DNA of 64,000 bases from positions 2,294,001 through 2,358,000 of the forward strand of contig VTFK01000152.1 in NCBI GenBank assembly GCA_009617715.1. Reading direction: 5' to 3'. Under the pieces are notes generated by a model. The model was not told where the DNA came from. It ran no database searches and saw nothing but the letters and a program-made list of their open reading frames with translations. Shown here piece by piece: positions 35,181-47,240 of the stretch (position 1 is the stretch's first letter; each line of letters starts with the position of its first letter). This DNA comes from Plectrocnemia conspersa. Taxonomy: Eukaryota > Arthropoda > Insecta > Trichoptera > Polycentropodidae. The position numbers and the translations under genes are program-made.

Positions 35181-37095
35181 CCTACTTTATAATCATACTG
35201 GCTCACTATAAATTACAAAGTTTTTCGTAGTTTCATCAATTGTTTCCTAAAGCTTGTTTTCAATATTTTTATAAAATATATATACTATCCATTTTTATTA
35301 TTTAACACATAATGAATAATACTGGAAATAAAAAAAAAACAGTACATATACTAAATAAAATCGTCTAGCATAAAAAGGTTTAATATGCTAATTTAGAACA
35401 CACAATTTATTATGTATATAATGTACCAAAATCAGGGACAATTTTGAGTATTTTAAAAATGCAAAAATACAATTAATATCTAAAATATCAGACCTTACAT
35501 TACAAATATACAATATTAACCACTAATTATTTTACAGTCAATTAAATTTTTTTTGCACTAATTGATTAAATAAAAAAGTATTGGTAAAAACCGAGAAAAA
35601 ATTATATACTAATATAATATAATTCGAACATTCAAATACTTTATACATTTTTTATTCAATATCCGAATAGTTAAAAACAATTAATAATTGAGAACCTAGA
35701 CGAAAGGAAGTTCATCCAAGCTTTCACTAAATGAAGCTACATTAACTATCGGCATAGACGAAAAGAACTAAGACAGCAGCCCAATCCTAAAAACCTGTGA
35801 CATTTACTTAATATATATGTACATCCATTTGGAATTTGCTTCCGTCAAAAACTTCATTAAGAATAAGTGAAGATACATCAACCATAGACATACATGGGGA
35901 AAAACGCAGCCGCTTCCCTCTTCATGTCAACGCTGGTTGGGGTACGACGTCTGGAATTCAGAGTTTAAATCAAGCTTTGAAGACAACTGAATTTTTCAGA
36001 CGCAGACTAGGCTATCAGAACTTTACTTATACAACCGTTAGTGAACGTGACTCAAAATTGCTTACATATTAACTTTTCCTTATATAAAAACTAGCATAAT
36101 ACATATGTATATAATAAACTAATCTTGATAACTTGTGGCAAAAATGATTATGATTGTGATCATCAAACGAGTATAGGACGAATGCTCATTAACAATCGCG
36201 TTTTTCTACTCATATACAACACAGATTATTTCCTAGAATTTCTGACAGCCCTGCATCTACCTCAGCTTCCAACGAACGAGCCGTTAACCTTGAGAGCGCC
36301 GCATTTTTGAGCCCGAATGCCTTCAAAATTACGAATGCCATCACTCTGGAGTCGCGGAAATGGAAACCCACTTTGATTTGCACTTTCCAAATGGCTCGTT
36401 TTTTGCTAAGCGAACGTCACGTTCCACCGGTTGAATGAAATACACAAAACAACAACAAAAAAAACACAAGTGTCATCTTCGCACGTCGTTGCGGATAATG
36501 AGTCTAGCCAGTCATCAAAAAACAATAATCCGAAAGTACTTTTGGTCGTTCGCTGTTGCACAATTGATTTTTAGCGCCTTTCCAATTGGCAACGCGTTAC
36601 GTTACCGGTAATTGCGATTACCTCGAATTTGCGATTGCGGAACGAGGGAAGCGAGAGAGAAATTGCTATCGAACCATTCGCTTTTGACGAGAAAAATTAC
36701 TATATCGGTACAACGACAAAGCATAAAAAACAACCGCTGAAAACTCGGAGAGAGGCGAGCCAACGTTGCTAGATGGATCCTCGCGTGTTGGATCGCTATG
36801 ATTAATGCAATTATGGAACAATGTTGCATTTTAATCGAACTGTAAGTTTTTTGCATGATGCTGTTTTTTATTTAATAATTTTTGCGAACGATCTCTTCCG
36901 CTCACGACGCGGATAGAAATCCACATCCAGTTATGTGGCTAACGGTTTACTTTTACGTTGAACTCGTATACGTACACGTTCATACAGTGGAACTCGCTTA
37001 TATTGTGGATTAAATCGAGGAACGAAGAGATGAGCGGAGATAGAATCATAATTAAGAAATAAACAAGTTAACAATTATAGTGTCATTCAAAACTT
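35181..37095. other. Intron 3; mixed-composition islands at 35700-36070 and 36120-36860
   Basis: The 36120-36860 stretch is GC-richer and contains many CpGs, with no frame of note. A TACAGTGGAACTCGCTTATA sequence at about 36984 resembles a Tigger/pogo terminal repeat start (CAGTGGAAC...), but no partner end was found. The rest is AT-rich. Confidence 0.25.
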
Positions 37096-37099
37096 GCCC

Positions 37100-37323
37100 A
37101 TATAAGGGTGATACAACTTCAGTTTCCAAAAATTTTAATAATAAAATGTTCGATTAATAAAAAATCTTTGAATTTGTGTGTTTTTCTTCTGAAAAGATTT
37201 CTGATTATATTCTAAATATTTAAACAAACTAAAACACAAAGTTAAGGTTATCTTTGGAATTTTTTTATTAATCGAACATTTGATGTTATAAATTTTGAAA
37301 CTGAAGTTGAATCATCTTTATGA
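37100..37323. mobile_element. Long-TIR MITE, about 220 bp
   Basis: The left arm (37100-37181, ATAAGGGTGATACAACTTCA, then GTTTCCAAAAATT and AAAATGTTCGATTAATAAA) is the imperfect reverse complement of the right arm (37234-37323, TTTATTAATCGAACATTTGA, then TTTGAAACTGAAGTTGAATC and ATCTTTATG). The loop is about 50 bp. Arms with some 80% pairing by eye and no coding frame mark a hairpin-type MITE of unknown superfamily. Confidence 0.75.
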
Positions 37324-37883
37324 CGATTTTTTCAGCGAAAAAAATAATAATATTTTAAATAGTGACATTGCGACTTAAAGTTAACCAAAAGAGAAACATT
37401 CATCTCTCATGACAAATACTTATGCATATTTTTTGCCAAGGCGAATTGTATTAGACAAAAAAAAAATGTTAAAAGCGAATTATAGTATAGAAGAATACAG
37501 TATATCAGTTGAACAAGTCGATGACTTGACACTTTCAAATCATTAGCATTTAATATATATTCTAAATATTATAAAGAGAAGAAAGAGCAAAGAACCAAAA
37601 TTGTAAGGTCAATATATCAAATTTCGGCAACCAAAGGATTAAGTATATACTGTAGACATACTACTATACCAAAATACAAAACAAGATAAATTGTGAACCA
37701 GCAAGAAAAATAAAAATGTGTTGTATACTTTAATAAGTTAAAATGAAGTAATGGTAAGATCTTTAAGATGTATCAAATCTATTCATAAGATATACATAAC
37801 ATATACATCAAAAAGGTATTATTATATGATATTCAATCAAAATAATGCTAGCGAATTTTCAGTTTAATATGTAGATTTATGTT

Positions 37884-38312
37884 GTACAGTGAGAATGAAT
37901 CAAAATTTGCGCTCATAAACTCGCGTTATTCACTCATAGGAAGACTACTACTACTAGCTTTTGAATCCACGCCTTTCTGATTTATTTGTACATCAATGTT
38001 ATAAATACTGCAACGAGCTACATTTAAGCTACGAACCAATTCGCTGGAATTGAAAGGTAGAAGCAAAATGATATTATTGAATGATATTCAATAAAAAAAA
38101 GTTAGCTCTGTAGTACAGTTAAAATTAATCAAAATACGCATTTAAAACAAATGCGCTCATAATCTCACGTTAATTATAGTATATTTGAAATATTCATAAA
38201 TACGTCTACTCACTATTGAATCCACGCCTCTCTAATTGTTTTTTATTTGTACATCAATTTTATAAATACTGCAACGAGCTACATATATTAAGGCTACGAA
38301 CCAATTTGATTC
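37884..38312 (+). repeat. Direct duplication of a unit of about 190 bp
   Basis: Two copies (37884-38047 and 38105-38312) share TTGAATCCACGCCTTTCTGA, TTATTTGTACATCAATGTTA, TAAATACTGCAACGAGCTAC and CTACGAACCAATT. The second copy has an insertion around TTAATTATAGTATATTTG. The spacing is about 240 bp. Confidence 0.75.
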
Positions 38313-38430
38313 GCATTAATCACTGACTAGTGATTTGAGTCGATAACTAATACCTGAAAGACTTGGGTTCAAATCCCATATCAATCCTACACTCGATTTG
38401 CGTTAACACAGTCAGTTCGAGATCATTATT
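38313..38430 (+). repeat. SINE head fragment
   Basis: TCGATAACTAATACCTGAAA, GACTTGGGTTCAAATCCCAT contains a near-consensus pol III B box (GGGTTCAAATCCC). It is the plus-strand counterpart of the head at 7483-7550. The body is lost. Confidence 0.6.
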
Positions 38431-39287
38431 CTATAGATGTGTTCAAAAAATAAATCTGAGTGATAAGTATATCGAATGTATATCCGTTTCGTGTGCTTTA
38501 GAGCTAATAGTAGGGGCGTAAACCCAAACTTGCCATCTCCTTATAAATTATGAATAATGAAGATTTTATTCAAGCCAAATAAATATTTAAAAAAACGACT
38601 CTTTCAAGAGATGAATGTCTTATTTTGACAATATAAATATAGGCAGTAGTTTAAAAAGCAAAATGAACAAAACCTTAAAAATAAATACTTTTAGAACTAG
38701 AAACTCATATCCGATATTCGAATACCGAATATATTCGACAGTTTCGTAACTTTTCGTTATTCAAATATTTGTCCAACTATTCGTTTTTCATAGATGTGCC
38801 TTTTTTGTTAGAAGAGAAGAATCTTCTTATCTTTATGATATTTAAAACAGCCATGGCCATAACAACCTTTAACCAAAAAAAAAAATTGTGAAGAAAATAT
38901 TCTTTGTAATTGCCGAAATTACACATATTTCCCAGTTAATATGCAGCTGTGGATTTTTTTAATGAATTGATTTTTTTATCAATTTTAAATCAATAGGAAA
39001 AAAAAATGTAATAAAGTCTATCAATAGTAATTTATTATAGTAATAATTTTATGAGAATAACGATTTGCAGTCTTTTCGAAAGCAGGTGTAATTAAAATTA
39101 AGCTATGTACTGATTTAAATTATAAAACATTTTATATTCCACTTTTGAGCAATGAAGAATATTATTTTAAAATACATTTTTTTTCAAGATTTTAGACACC
39201 GCCATTGCAACTTTAAAAGATTGTTGTGATTTGTTTAGAAAAACACAATAGCAATTTTCACATGCTTTGAAATATAAATACAGATAA

Positions 39288-39449
39288 ACTTATGAATGGG
39301 AAAGAACTTTCAAAAGAATGTATGGAGTTGGAAATCCTTGGAAAAAATCAGAAGAAGCAAAGGATTTGATTAACCAAAACAGATACCTCAACCATTTACA
39401 TTTGAGTGAAGAAATGTCTGTTGATAATATTTTAGATTTTTTAAACTAA
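39288..39449 (+). pseudogene. C-terminal fragment of an unrecognised ORF, probably transposon-encoded
   Basis: The frame, open from 39288 to TAA at 39449, reads TYEWERTFKRMYGVGNPWKK, then SEEAKDLINQNRYLNHLHLS and EEMSVDNILDFLN. The residue composition is protein-like and ends in an acidic tail, followed by an AATAAA-like stretch. No start lies upstream in this frame (TAA at 39285), so it is a truncated 3' end. I do not recognise the family. A transposase or retroelement tail is likely from its context. Confidence 0.4.
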
Positions 39450-40009
39450 AATAAACTAACGGTTTTATTATAAAATTTGTTTATTGCTAGCGTTAAAAAG
39501 TTTTACTAAATTAAAGTTAATAAAAAATAATTAAAGATTTTCTATGTAGGATATGTCTTATTAATTGTAGAATATGTTTTTGAGGAATTCGATATAGAAA
39601 GACTAATTACAGATTTTGCTATAATGAAAGTCAGAAAAATATTAATTTAACAAAAAATACGGGCTTTATGCCAAAATTTAAGACCTAACCCTATATTTAA
39701 AATTGTTTGACATTCATTATCTTACAGACTTCGTATAACTCTATTGTATAATAATTGTAATTAAATTTTATTTGCATTGTACTCGTTTACTAAGTATATG
39801 TTATTTTTAATTTATATGTTTTCATTTAATATCCTTTTAATTGTTCTACTTTATTATTGTTTTTTATAGTAGTATCTATATCATAATTGTTTAATTATAA
39901 GTAATAATCATAACGATTCAATAAAAAAAAAAATATACATAACAAAATAAAAAGTGCAGTTAAAAAAATAAAAATGGATTTTTTAATCATATGGGAGGAC
40001 TGAAAAACA

Positions 40010-40709
40010 AAATGGCCTAAGGGCGTCACAATCTTGATGAAAGTAATCTGATTACACTAGTTTACAACATTTCTTACTTAAAACCGCTCACTGAATCCAA
40101 AAATGAAGTTAAAAATTAAGAAGGTAAAACAATTTATTGCCAATTTTGGATATTTTTTTACAATATTTAGGAAAAATAATTGAATTATCTGTGAATTAAA
40201 TAAAAACATAATTGGGAAAAAATAAACTATTTTTTTTAATTTTATTTCAATGCAGTTTCTATTTCTAAACGATTTTCTTTAGATACACCTTTATGTATGA
40301 TTTTTACCAACGAAGTTATGAATATCCTAGTTTTTTGATTTGTCACCATTTCGCAACATAGTGACATATTTTATTATTTACTGGGCTAAGTGTAGATAAT
40401 TACCGAGATAAAACCGAAATGGCTCAAGGGCGTCACAACCCTCATGTCAACCCGTGTAATAGTTATTTTACTACACTAGCTTACAGAAATTTTGACAAAC
40501 ATTTCTTAAAACCCCTCGATGAAACCGATAATGAAACATTAGGAAAGTGTAACATTTTTCGAGATATTGATATTCCTAGTTCTCGATTTTTTTATTATGA
40601 AAAAATATGTTTTTATTTAAATACAAAAATCAATAGTTCTTGCATTTTAATAAACATGCAAAATATTATTGCGTATAATGATATTTATATAAATTTCAAA
40701 TGGTATTAA
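40010..40709 (+). repeat. Diverged direct repeat around an ATGGCTCAAGGGCGTCACAA block
   Basis: A segment at 40010-40115 (AAATGGCCTAAGGGCGTCAC, ACAACATTTCTTACTTAAAA) recurs at 40416-40540 (AAATGGCTCAAGGGCGTCAC, AAACATTTCTTAAAACCCCT), about 407 bp away. The second copy starts a 96-codon frame (MAQGRHNPHVNPCNSYFTTL, then AYRNFDKHFLKPLDETDNET). The first copy's frame is broken, so any coding role is unsupported. Confidence 0.5.
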
Positions 40710-41279
40710 AAATGACTTTAGATTGATTTGTTTTACTTTATTATTTTTTATTTTATTTTCAGATTCAGCTCGCAATTTTACATATGAAATAAGTGTTAAA
40801 TTTAATGGGCCAAATTTTTTTTTTAATTTTTAAACTAGTGTTATTTTCACAGGCACACAGGAGTTGAAGTTTTTTTATTTGTACATCAGAAAAGTAGGAC
40901 AAAGTAATAATTAAGTTAAAATTAAAATTAACTAACTTTCACTTTGATATTTTACATTCAAATCAAACCCTTAAAACTAATAATAAATTTGCGCAGCAAG
41001 AATAACTTCGACTGTTTTAAATAGCACAGCTGCCTCAAACACGAAGTATTAATCATCGTACAAAGACACACTAAAGCAATAATTTTATCCACCAACACAA
41101 CATCGTAAATTCTTTTCTAATTGAGTCATCTCTATGACTTTAAATTTCCTAACGTCCATAGATCTTAAATTATATATTTTAGCTACATAAAACAACGATT
41201 CTGGTATTAATTCCATGTCGCTGCTACAATAGAAACTCTTTTGACATACGTTTTCGAGTTTATTTACACTTTTTTTTTT

Positions 41280-42010
41280 AAATAATATTTATTTTCGATG
41301 CGTTCTTGTTTGTCGAATCCAGCGCAGAGACTGGTTCTCTCTCGTGTTTGCGCTGGAAATTTGTATCGTTCCAAAACCGGTCCGAAAACTGAACAAATAT
41401 GGAACTGCTCCCAGATTGTGTGATTTTCGATTAATGAGTCTCACACACATACACATAAACAATAGTGTTTTGACGACGAAAAATTCCACAATCGACGTCG
41501 TTTAATCGTTTTCACGGACAACCGGTTGACCGTGAAAAGCAGCAAGACTGCCTCGCTGGTCCACCACGAGGTACGTAACGAATCGAGTTCTCGGAAGGAG
41601 TGCTCCGAGGCAAAAGAGACGAAAATTATATTCACCAAGAGGGAGGCTGGGAGGATTCCAGCGGTCCGCAGAGATCCGACGAGCACAAGAGGTCTCACAA
41701 AAGGTTTTCACTGGGTATTCACTGAGCACAAGAACACAACGAGCGACCGCGTAGGTGACTGGTCATTTCGACTTCCACGTCTCAGGGTGACCGAACGATG
41801 GAAACACAGAGGACCACCTCCAAACAGGGTACACAACACACTCGGCCCACGTTCTGCTTCGCAGCGGTTAACACACAACCGAACACAATGACGTCGATCT
41901 TGTGTACGAATCGAAGTGGTGCCCATACACGTTACGTGCCATTATTCCAAAAACTGTTTACGAGTTTTAAAGCACGTTTTAGTGTGTTTGTTTATTTCTG
42001 CGAATGAATA
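41280..42010. promoter_or_regulatory. GC-richer island, possible promoter or untranslated exon
   Basis: Composition and CpG density rise sharply over 41300-41960, much like the stretch upstream of PDZ exon 1. Frames of 60-120 codons are open on both strands, none recognised. A good donor GAG|GTACGT sits at 41571 on the plus strand, with an open frame before it (SSKTASLVHHE). It could be an alternative first exon on either strand. Without transcripts this remains a guess. Confidence 0.3.
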
Positions 42011-42208
42011 ATATTATTATGATTGTAACGAATGAATTTGTATTGCAATTTACTCATATAAATATTGAAAAAAACAATATGATGTATTAATCATTTAATT
42101 AAAAACCAGGGGGGAGGGAAATAATGTGTTACTAAAAAAAAGTTAATTTATAGCTACGAAGGTAGATGCAAATAAACTTCAAAGCCAAACACAAATAAAG
42201 TTTATTAA

Positions 42209-42404
42209 CACGTTACGGTCCGCTCACGCGTTTTCGTGTGATAGCAAAATTTTGAGATCAGACGGTTCACGCAATTTTTATGGTTTAAAATAATGTAACT
42301 CAAGCTTAAAAGAATATCGTGCAAATATAATAATGTTTTTTTCTTTACATTTATAATTTCCCTTTTTTAAAAATAGTTCCGCGAAAATAGCGGACCGTAA
42401 CTTT
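42209..42404. mobile_element. piggyBac-type MITE, 196 bp
   Basis: The element is flanked on both sides by TTAA (42205-42208 and 42405-42408). Its ends CACGTTACGGTCCGCT and AGCGGACCGTAACTT are inverted repeats with the 13-bp core GTTACGGTCCGCT. No coding frame is present. TTAA duplication and size fit a piggyBac-derived MITE. Confidence 0.85.
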
Positions 42405-43339
42405 TAACATGTTTTCATATTAGTTTTTAACAGAGCTTTGAACTGGAAAAAACGTTATTTTTATCGGAACGAAAACCGGAGGTTTATTTCGGTTCGGTAC
42501 ATGTTCAAAGACGCGCGTTAACTAAAACTAAGTAAACAGACGTCCTTATTTGAGGAAGATTGTCCTCCTCAAGACCTATTTTTTAGTTCCTGCAGCATCC
42601 TTCAATGAAGAAAAATTTCCGAAATAACATTTTTTAGTGTCTTCCTTTGGATTTTCCTTCGTTTACATTTTCAATCACTCTGAGCTGAACCGAAAAACAA
42701 AAATCCGTTATCTTTTCCGGAACGAAAACCGGAACCAAACTGATATATTTTTTAGATATAGTTTTTAACGTAATAATATAGATCTAATACCTCTTTCTAT
42801 TAGGATAACCATTAGAATTTTTATAATGCAGTTTAAAGATTTCGTTTAATAATTGAATAAGTATCAGGTTCATAAACTAAACCATTTTTCTACCCATATT
42901 TGGGTGAACTATCTTATAAATAATGGTGAAAAAGGCCAATTCGGCACGTGATAAAGCGTTTTAATTGTCTTAGAAAAATAATATTTTTGTTAAAATGGAA
43001 CACCACCATGAAAAACCTTTTAACAGCTCAAGTCACAAAGTATACGCCATAAATCAAAAATAATTAAAATATCTGTCATTTTGAGAGAAGTTAACGCGTG
43101 CAGCATCAGTTATTTATTAGTTATTTTTTCAAAAAACTCGTCTCATCAAAAATAACCGGACAACAAAATCTCCCACTGAGCATGCTCCCATGCATTAATA
43201 TACAGATATCAAAAATCAACTCCTCTGAAACCTCTGAGACAATTCTATATGTGAACATCCGCTTCTGAGTCATTGTATCTTCAAAAGATCTCAAACCTAC
43301 ACTTCAACCAAGAGGTTGAATTTTCAGACCAGCAAAGAT
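42405..43339. other. AT-rich, repeat-derived stretch
   Basis: Positions 42450-42760 contain fragments also seen at 46930-47240 and 57580-57680 (TTTTTTAGTTCCTGCAGCAT; GAAAACCGGA twice). The rest shows nothing. Confidence 0.3.
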
Positions 43340-43488
43340 TTATAACCAATAGATGTCACTGTATCTAGAGCCGTTTATTTTATAATAATGCATTTTTTTT
43401 ATAAATAAAAATGTCGCCGCCGGGGCTCGAACCCGTAACTTCAGAGTTACTAATCTGAGACGTTACGCACTACGCTATTTCGTCCGTA
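43340..43488 (-). repeat. SINE, GGACGAAATAGCG head type
   Basis: Read on the minus strand: head 43486-43413 (GGACGAAATAGCGTAGTGCG, CTCAGATTAGTAACTCTGAA, ACGGGTTCGAGCCCCGGCGG), AT-rich linker, then the body core seen on the plus strand as AACCAATAGATGTCACTGTA. The head is the same as at 32341 and 52895. Confidence 0.7.
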
Positions 43489-43499
43489 TAAACAGAATG

Positions 43500-44190
43500 G
43501 CAAAACCACCCTTAAGCAACTTCAAAAATGATTTGTTGAATGGACGCTACACTGATAATACAATGAATTGTATCGTAACGATCCTAGCAAAAAGCACTAG
43601 GATACAAATACCGGTAGAACCCATATCTTCTCTCATATCTGAAATGTTCGTTGCAATCGCTTTATTTGAGGACGCTATGAACTAGCGTATCGTAGAAAAT
43701 GCGAATCGCCAATATTTTTTCTAAAGTAACACGCGCTCCGCACAACGATTCCGAGCATCCTTAACATATTATCCTATACTACGATGTGCAAACAAAATCT
43801 CCATTCCTGCTCGACCGTCACTCTCAAGTCATCAACTGAAGTATTACTGTTTAAGATACTTCCTCGCAAACCAAAGAGAATTCCGTTGGATAATGAAATC
43901 TGGAAAAATTAACAACGTGACACATGGTAATTGTCGATCTACCATATCCACAGTATAAAAATAGTAAATCAGAATTTTATGCGAATAATTTGGAGCACTT
44001 TCAGGTCATCAGCATGTAATAAATATTCCTAGTTCTTAATTGTCGCGTGTATTTTATTTCGGTATTAAACGGAAGGATGGGCAGAGAACCCAGATTGGAT
44101 CCCTGTGATCCATAATGAGCGAAATATACATCAGAGTGACGATCGCCATAAATCACATACTGACGGCGACGAATTTTTTTATTGCTCAAC
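43500..44190 (-). pseudogene. Jockey-type reverse transcriptase relic, minus strand
   Basis: From the right end the minus strand reads YGSQGSNLGSLPILPFNTEI, then IYYMLMT.K (decayed YADDLK), then CHVVNFSRFHYPTEFSLV, DLRVTVEQEWRFCLHIV and MLRMLGIVVRSACYFRK. The order matches Jockey-like reverse transcriptase from the GSNLGPLLF block to the post-catalytic RMLG block. Several frameshifts and stops are present. Confidence 0.75.
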
Positions 44191-44814
44191 TTTATAAAAA
44201 AAATGTTGCTTAACGTTAGAAAAATAAACTTTTTAAATGTCGAAATAGACTACATTGACATGGATTTTAGAATCGAGGGATTTTGTCATTGATTTCAAAA
44301 GGCACACATGCTAGTTACCATGGAACGACGGGACCGAAAACATTGTTTTTGGTCCACTAGCGCCTGCCGTCGGTGATTGCGTTTTGAATTCATCCCTATT
44401 TAATTTATATTACGGCAGAAAGTAAATGAATTTTAAAAAGATATATTTAAAAACAGATTCACGCAATTAGAATTCCGGTCGTTGTGTTATATATGACATT
44501 ACAGAATCTATATTTGCTTTGTAGATGCTGTAATGTCATGATCCTAATCTGATAAAATGCTTAATCCTATTTTACAAAATTCTTTCTTTATGTTCAGAAA
44601 TTAAGATAGTGATTTAAAAGGATGAAGTATTTAAAGCAGCATCTTTTATATAAATTTTATCTAACACAACTGCTATGTGTGATAACAAGTTATCAGTATA
44701 AAACAGCATACCTTTCGTTAACGTATCATGTAGCTTTATTTTACGTATAGTTGATTAACAAGTTAGAGTGGTATTGCTTATAAAGGTTATCCACCATCAT
44801 TATTACCTTCGCAT

Positions 44815-45140
44815 ACATACATTATAACACAATCAACAATTACTAAGTAAGTAGTGAGACACCAGACTGCAATCAAAGTCTGTAAATAGTAAATAAAAAC
44901 TATTATTTCGGCTACAATGAATATATGTCACTATGCACGACCTATCTCGATTATATTTTAATCACTTATCAGTGAGATTATGAAAATTTAGGAGTACCTA
45001 GTCTGTGTTGATCGATTATAATTATATAATATTCACTAATTCCAATAGCCCAGACACGATAGAAATTAAAAAAAAACACTAGTTAATATGAGATTTAAAC
45101 CAGGTATTTTTGGTAATGGATCGCGCTGGTTGTTTTGAAC
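44815..45140 (-). repeat. tRNA-headed SINE copy, near full length
   Basis: In order: AACACAATCAACAATTACTA, CACCAGACTGCAATCAAAGT, GAATATATGTCACTATGCAC, CAGTGAGATTATGAAAATTT, TGATCGATTATAATTATATA, then the head in reverse (GAGATTTAAACCAGGTATTT). The head has lost a good B box. Confidence 0.65.
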
Positions 45141-46925
45141 CAAATACAATTTTTACAGCCTCTATTATATCTTAAGCCCTCAAGCTATTCCCAAAATGTT
45201 TCTTAAGTGATTCTATATGAATTTGCTTCGGTGCTAAGCCCATTTTGTGCAGGTATTACATATATTCACAAACGTCACAAATTCACTTCTCCCCTCTTTG
45301 TGTCAGTTTTTTAATATTCACTTAAACTTGAACAATATACTATTTTAGATCAACTAGAATGTGTACAAACTTATATATGTATTATATATACAAATATATA
45401 GTATCGTTTTATTCGTGTGTAAAAACTATAAAATATGGCGCAAAAAGTATGATACTATAAGAAAATGCCGTTTTTTGTTCGAATGCCAACTTATACCATT
45501 AGAATATTGTTGATTGTGTAGCAGAATAATATTATAGTCAATATTTTTGCATATGTGGTCCTAAACTTGATCGATATTATTGCACTTGTGCGTTAAAATG
45601 TCAAGAAAAAGCGAAAACCTCTACAAGAAGCCAGTCAATATAATTAGACATTTCGAGACGGTTTCTACTACGAATAAAACACAATAAAATCATATTAAAT
45701 TGCGTCAAAACCATAAATAGCTAATATTTTAATTTCCTTAAAGCTACTATTTGGTGCGGATTTATTTTTAAAAAGTGATGTTTTTAATCCTAAATGTAAT
45801 GAGTTAGAGTTAAGGAACATATAGTTTCGAAGGCTTTGGTCGCTTTACTGAAGCTTATGTAAAACGGGAATATATTTGCCACTCCTAAAAATTTAATTTG
45901 GTTTTGTTTGGTTTTTTCTTCTTGGATCTAATGGGTGCTCTACTGTGATTTTACGGTTGCCACTCACGGCAACCCAGGTAGGAGGTAGGGTCTAATCTCA
46001 GTCCTCGCAGTGTACTGAAGCAAATGCCCAACATTTGCATTTACTAAACGAAGCCCACAATGCTACCGCATACACAGTTTATGTTAGATTGAAAGACACT
46101 TGATTTAACCGTCCTAGACTTTTTTATCTTTTTTATAGCATCAAGCCACAACATTTTGTATGTCCACCAATATAATATTTATACGAAACATACACGTCCA
46201 ATCCAAAGATCCAAAGAGAAGGGCAGTTTTGTTTTATTTTTGATTATTTATGCACACTACAATAATATTTTTGGATGCATTATTATTATGTTTTTATGAA
46301 TGACAATGAGCTGCATAATAAAAATCATGCTAATAGTATAACATTTTAAATTTTTCCCAAAACTTTTTTTATAAAAATAGCTGACAAAATCTGAAGGGCA
46401 AGTTCATAAATTCTAAAAATCTTCACAATGGTTATTTGACATCATACCAATTCATTGCCGATTTAGTGAAATATCGCAAATATAAAGGCAGAAACTTGGC
46501 GAGCTTTCAAGTGTCCCAGCATCCAAAAATGATCGATGGCGTACACATACAATACACAAACAAATATAATAAACTGTTATATTTACGAGTATCGAAAAAG
46601 CATTGTCGTTTTATTGTTCATGAAATATAATTAATTATCAGATCGGCCATAAATACGCAAGACATAAACAGAGAGTTTATGGACTTGAGATTATCTAAAA
46701 GGGTAAATTACTCGACGTTAAATAAAAAATCGGGAAATTTACTAAATTAAAAACCCAATAATTGTGATAAATATTGAGCTTATCATAACTTGCTTAACAC
46801 AATGCGATTCAAAAATGATCCCCGATTAAAGTATGTACTAATGTAGTCAATTATTTGGAGACAAATTAGGAGACAATCAAACGCTGAACTTTGATACAAT
46901 CCCTAGTACAGTGGAACCTCAGATT
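45141..46925. other. Intron 3, nothing definite
   Basis: AT-rich, with a mixed-composition island at 45930-46080 (GGTTGCCACTCACGGCAACC is an inverted repeat). At about 46912 CAGTGGAACCTCAGATTGCA resembles the start of a pogo-type terminal repeat without a partner. Confidence 0.25.
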
Positions 46926-46929
46926 GCAA

Positions 46930-47240
46930 ATAACTTTATTTACAATAAGATGACCAGACATCTTCCTCAAAAATTTTGTCCTCCTCTTAGAAATTACATT
47001 TTTTAGCTCCCGCAACAATTTGTCCTCAAACAAAAAAACCCAAATGGACTTTGAACAAAAATTTAAAATTACCGAAATTACCTTTTTTAGCTCTCACAGA
47101 AATCTGTCCTCCTTTATTCTCGAACAAAAATTCCCAATTTGGTCATTGACCAAAAATTTCCTTAATAATTTTTTTAGCTTTCGCAACAAATTATCCAACT
47201 CGAACAAAAATTTCCAATAAGGGCTTGTTATTTTTAGTGT
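46930..47240 (+). repeat. Short tandem units containing TTTTTTAGCTCCCGCAAC
   Basis: The block TTTTTTAGCTCCCGCAACAA, then TTTGTCCT occurs three times (near 46997, 47080 and 47171), each followed by a GAACAAAAATTTCC stretch. Single relatives lie at 42580 and 57640. Confidence 0.6.

Noticed and set aside
36984..37450. A further pogo-type element starting CAGTGGAACTCGC
   Set aside because: No matching right end and no transposase words could be found; the MITE at 37100 explains part of the stretch.
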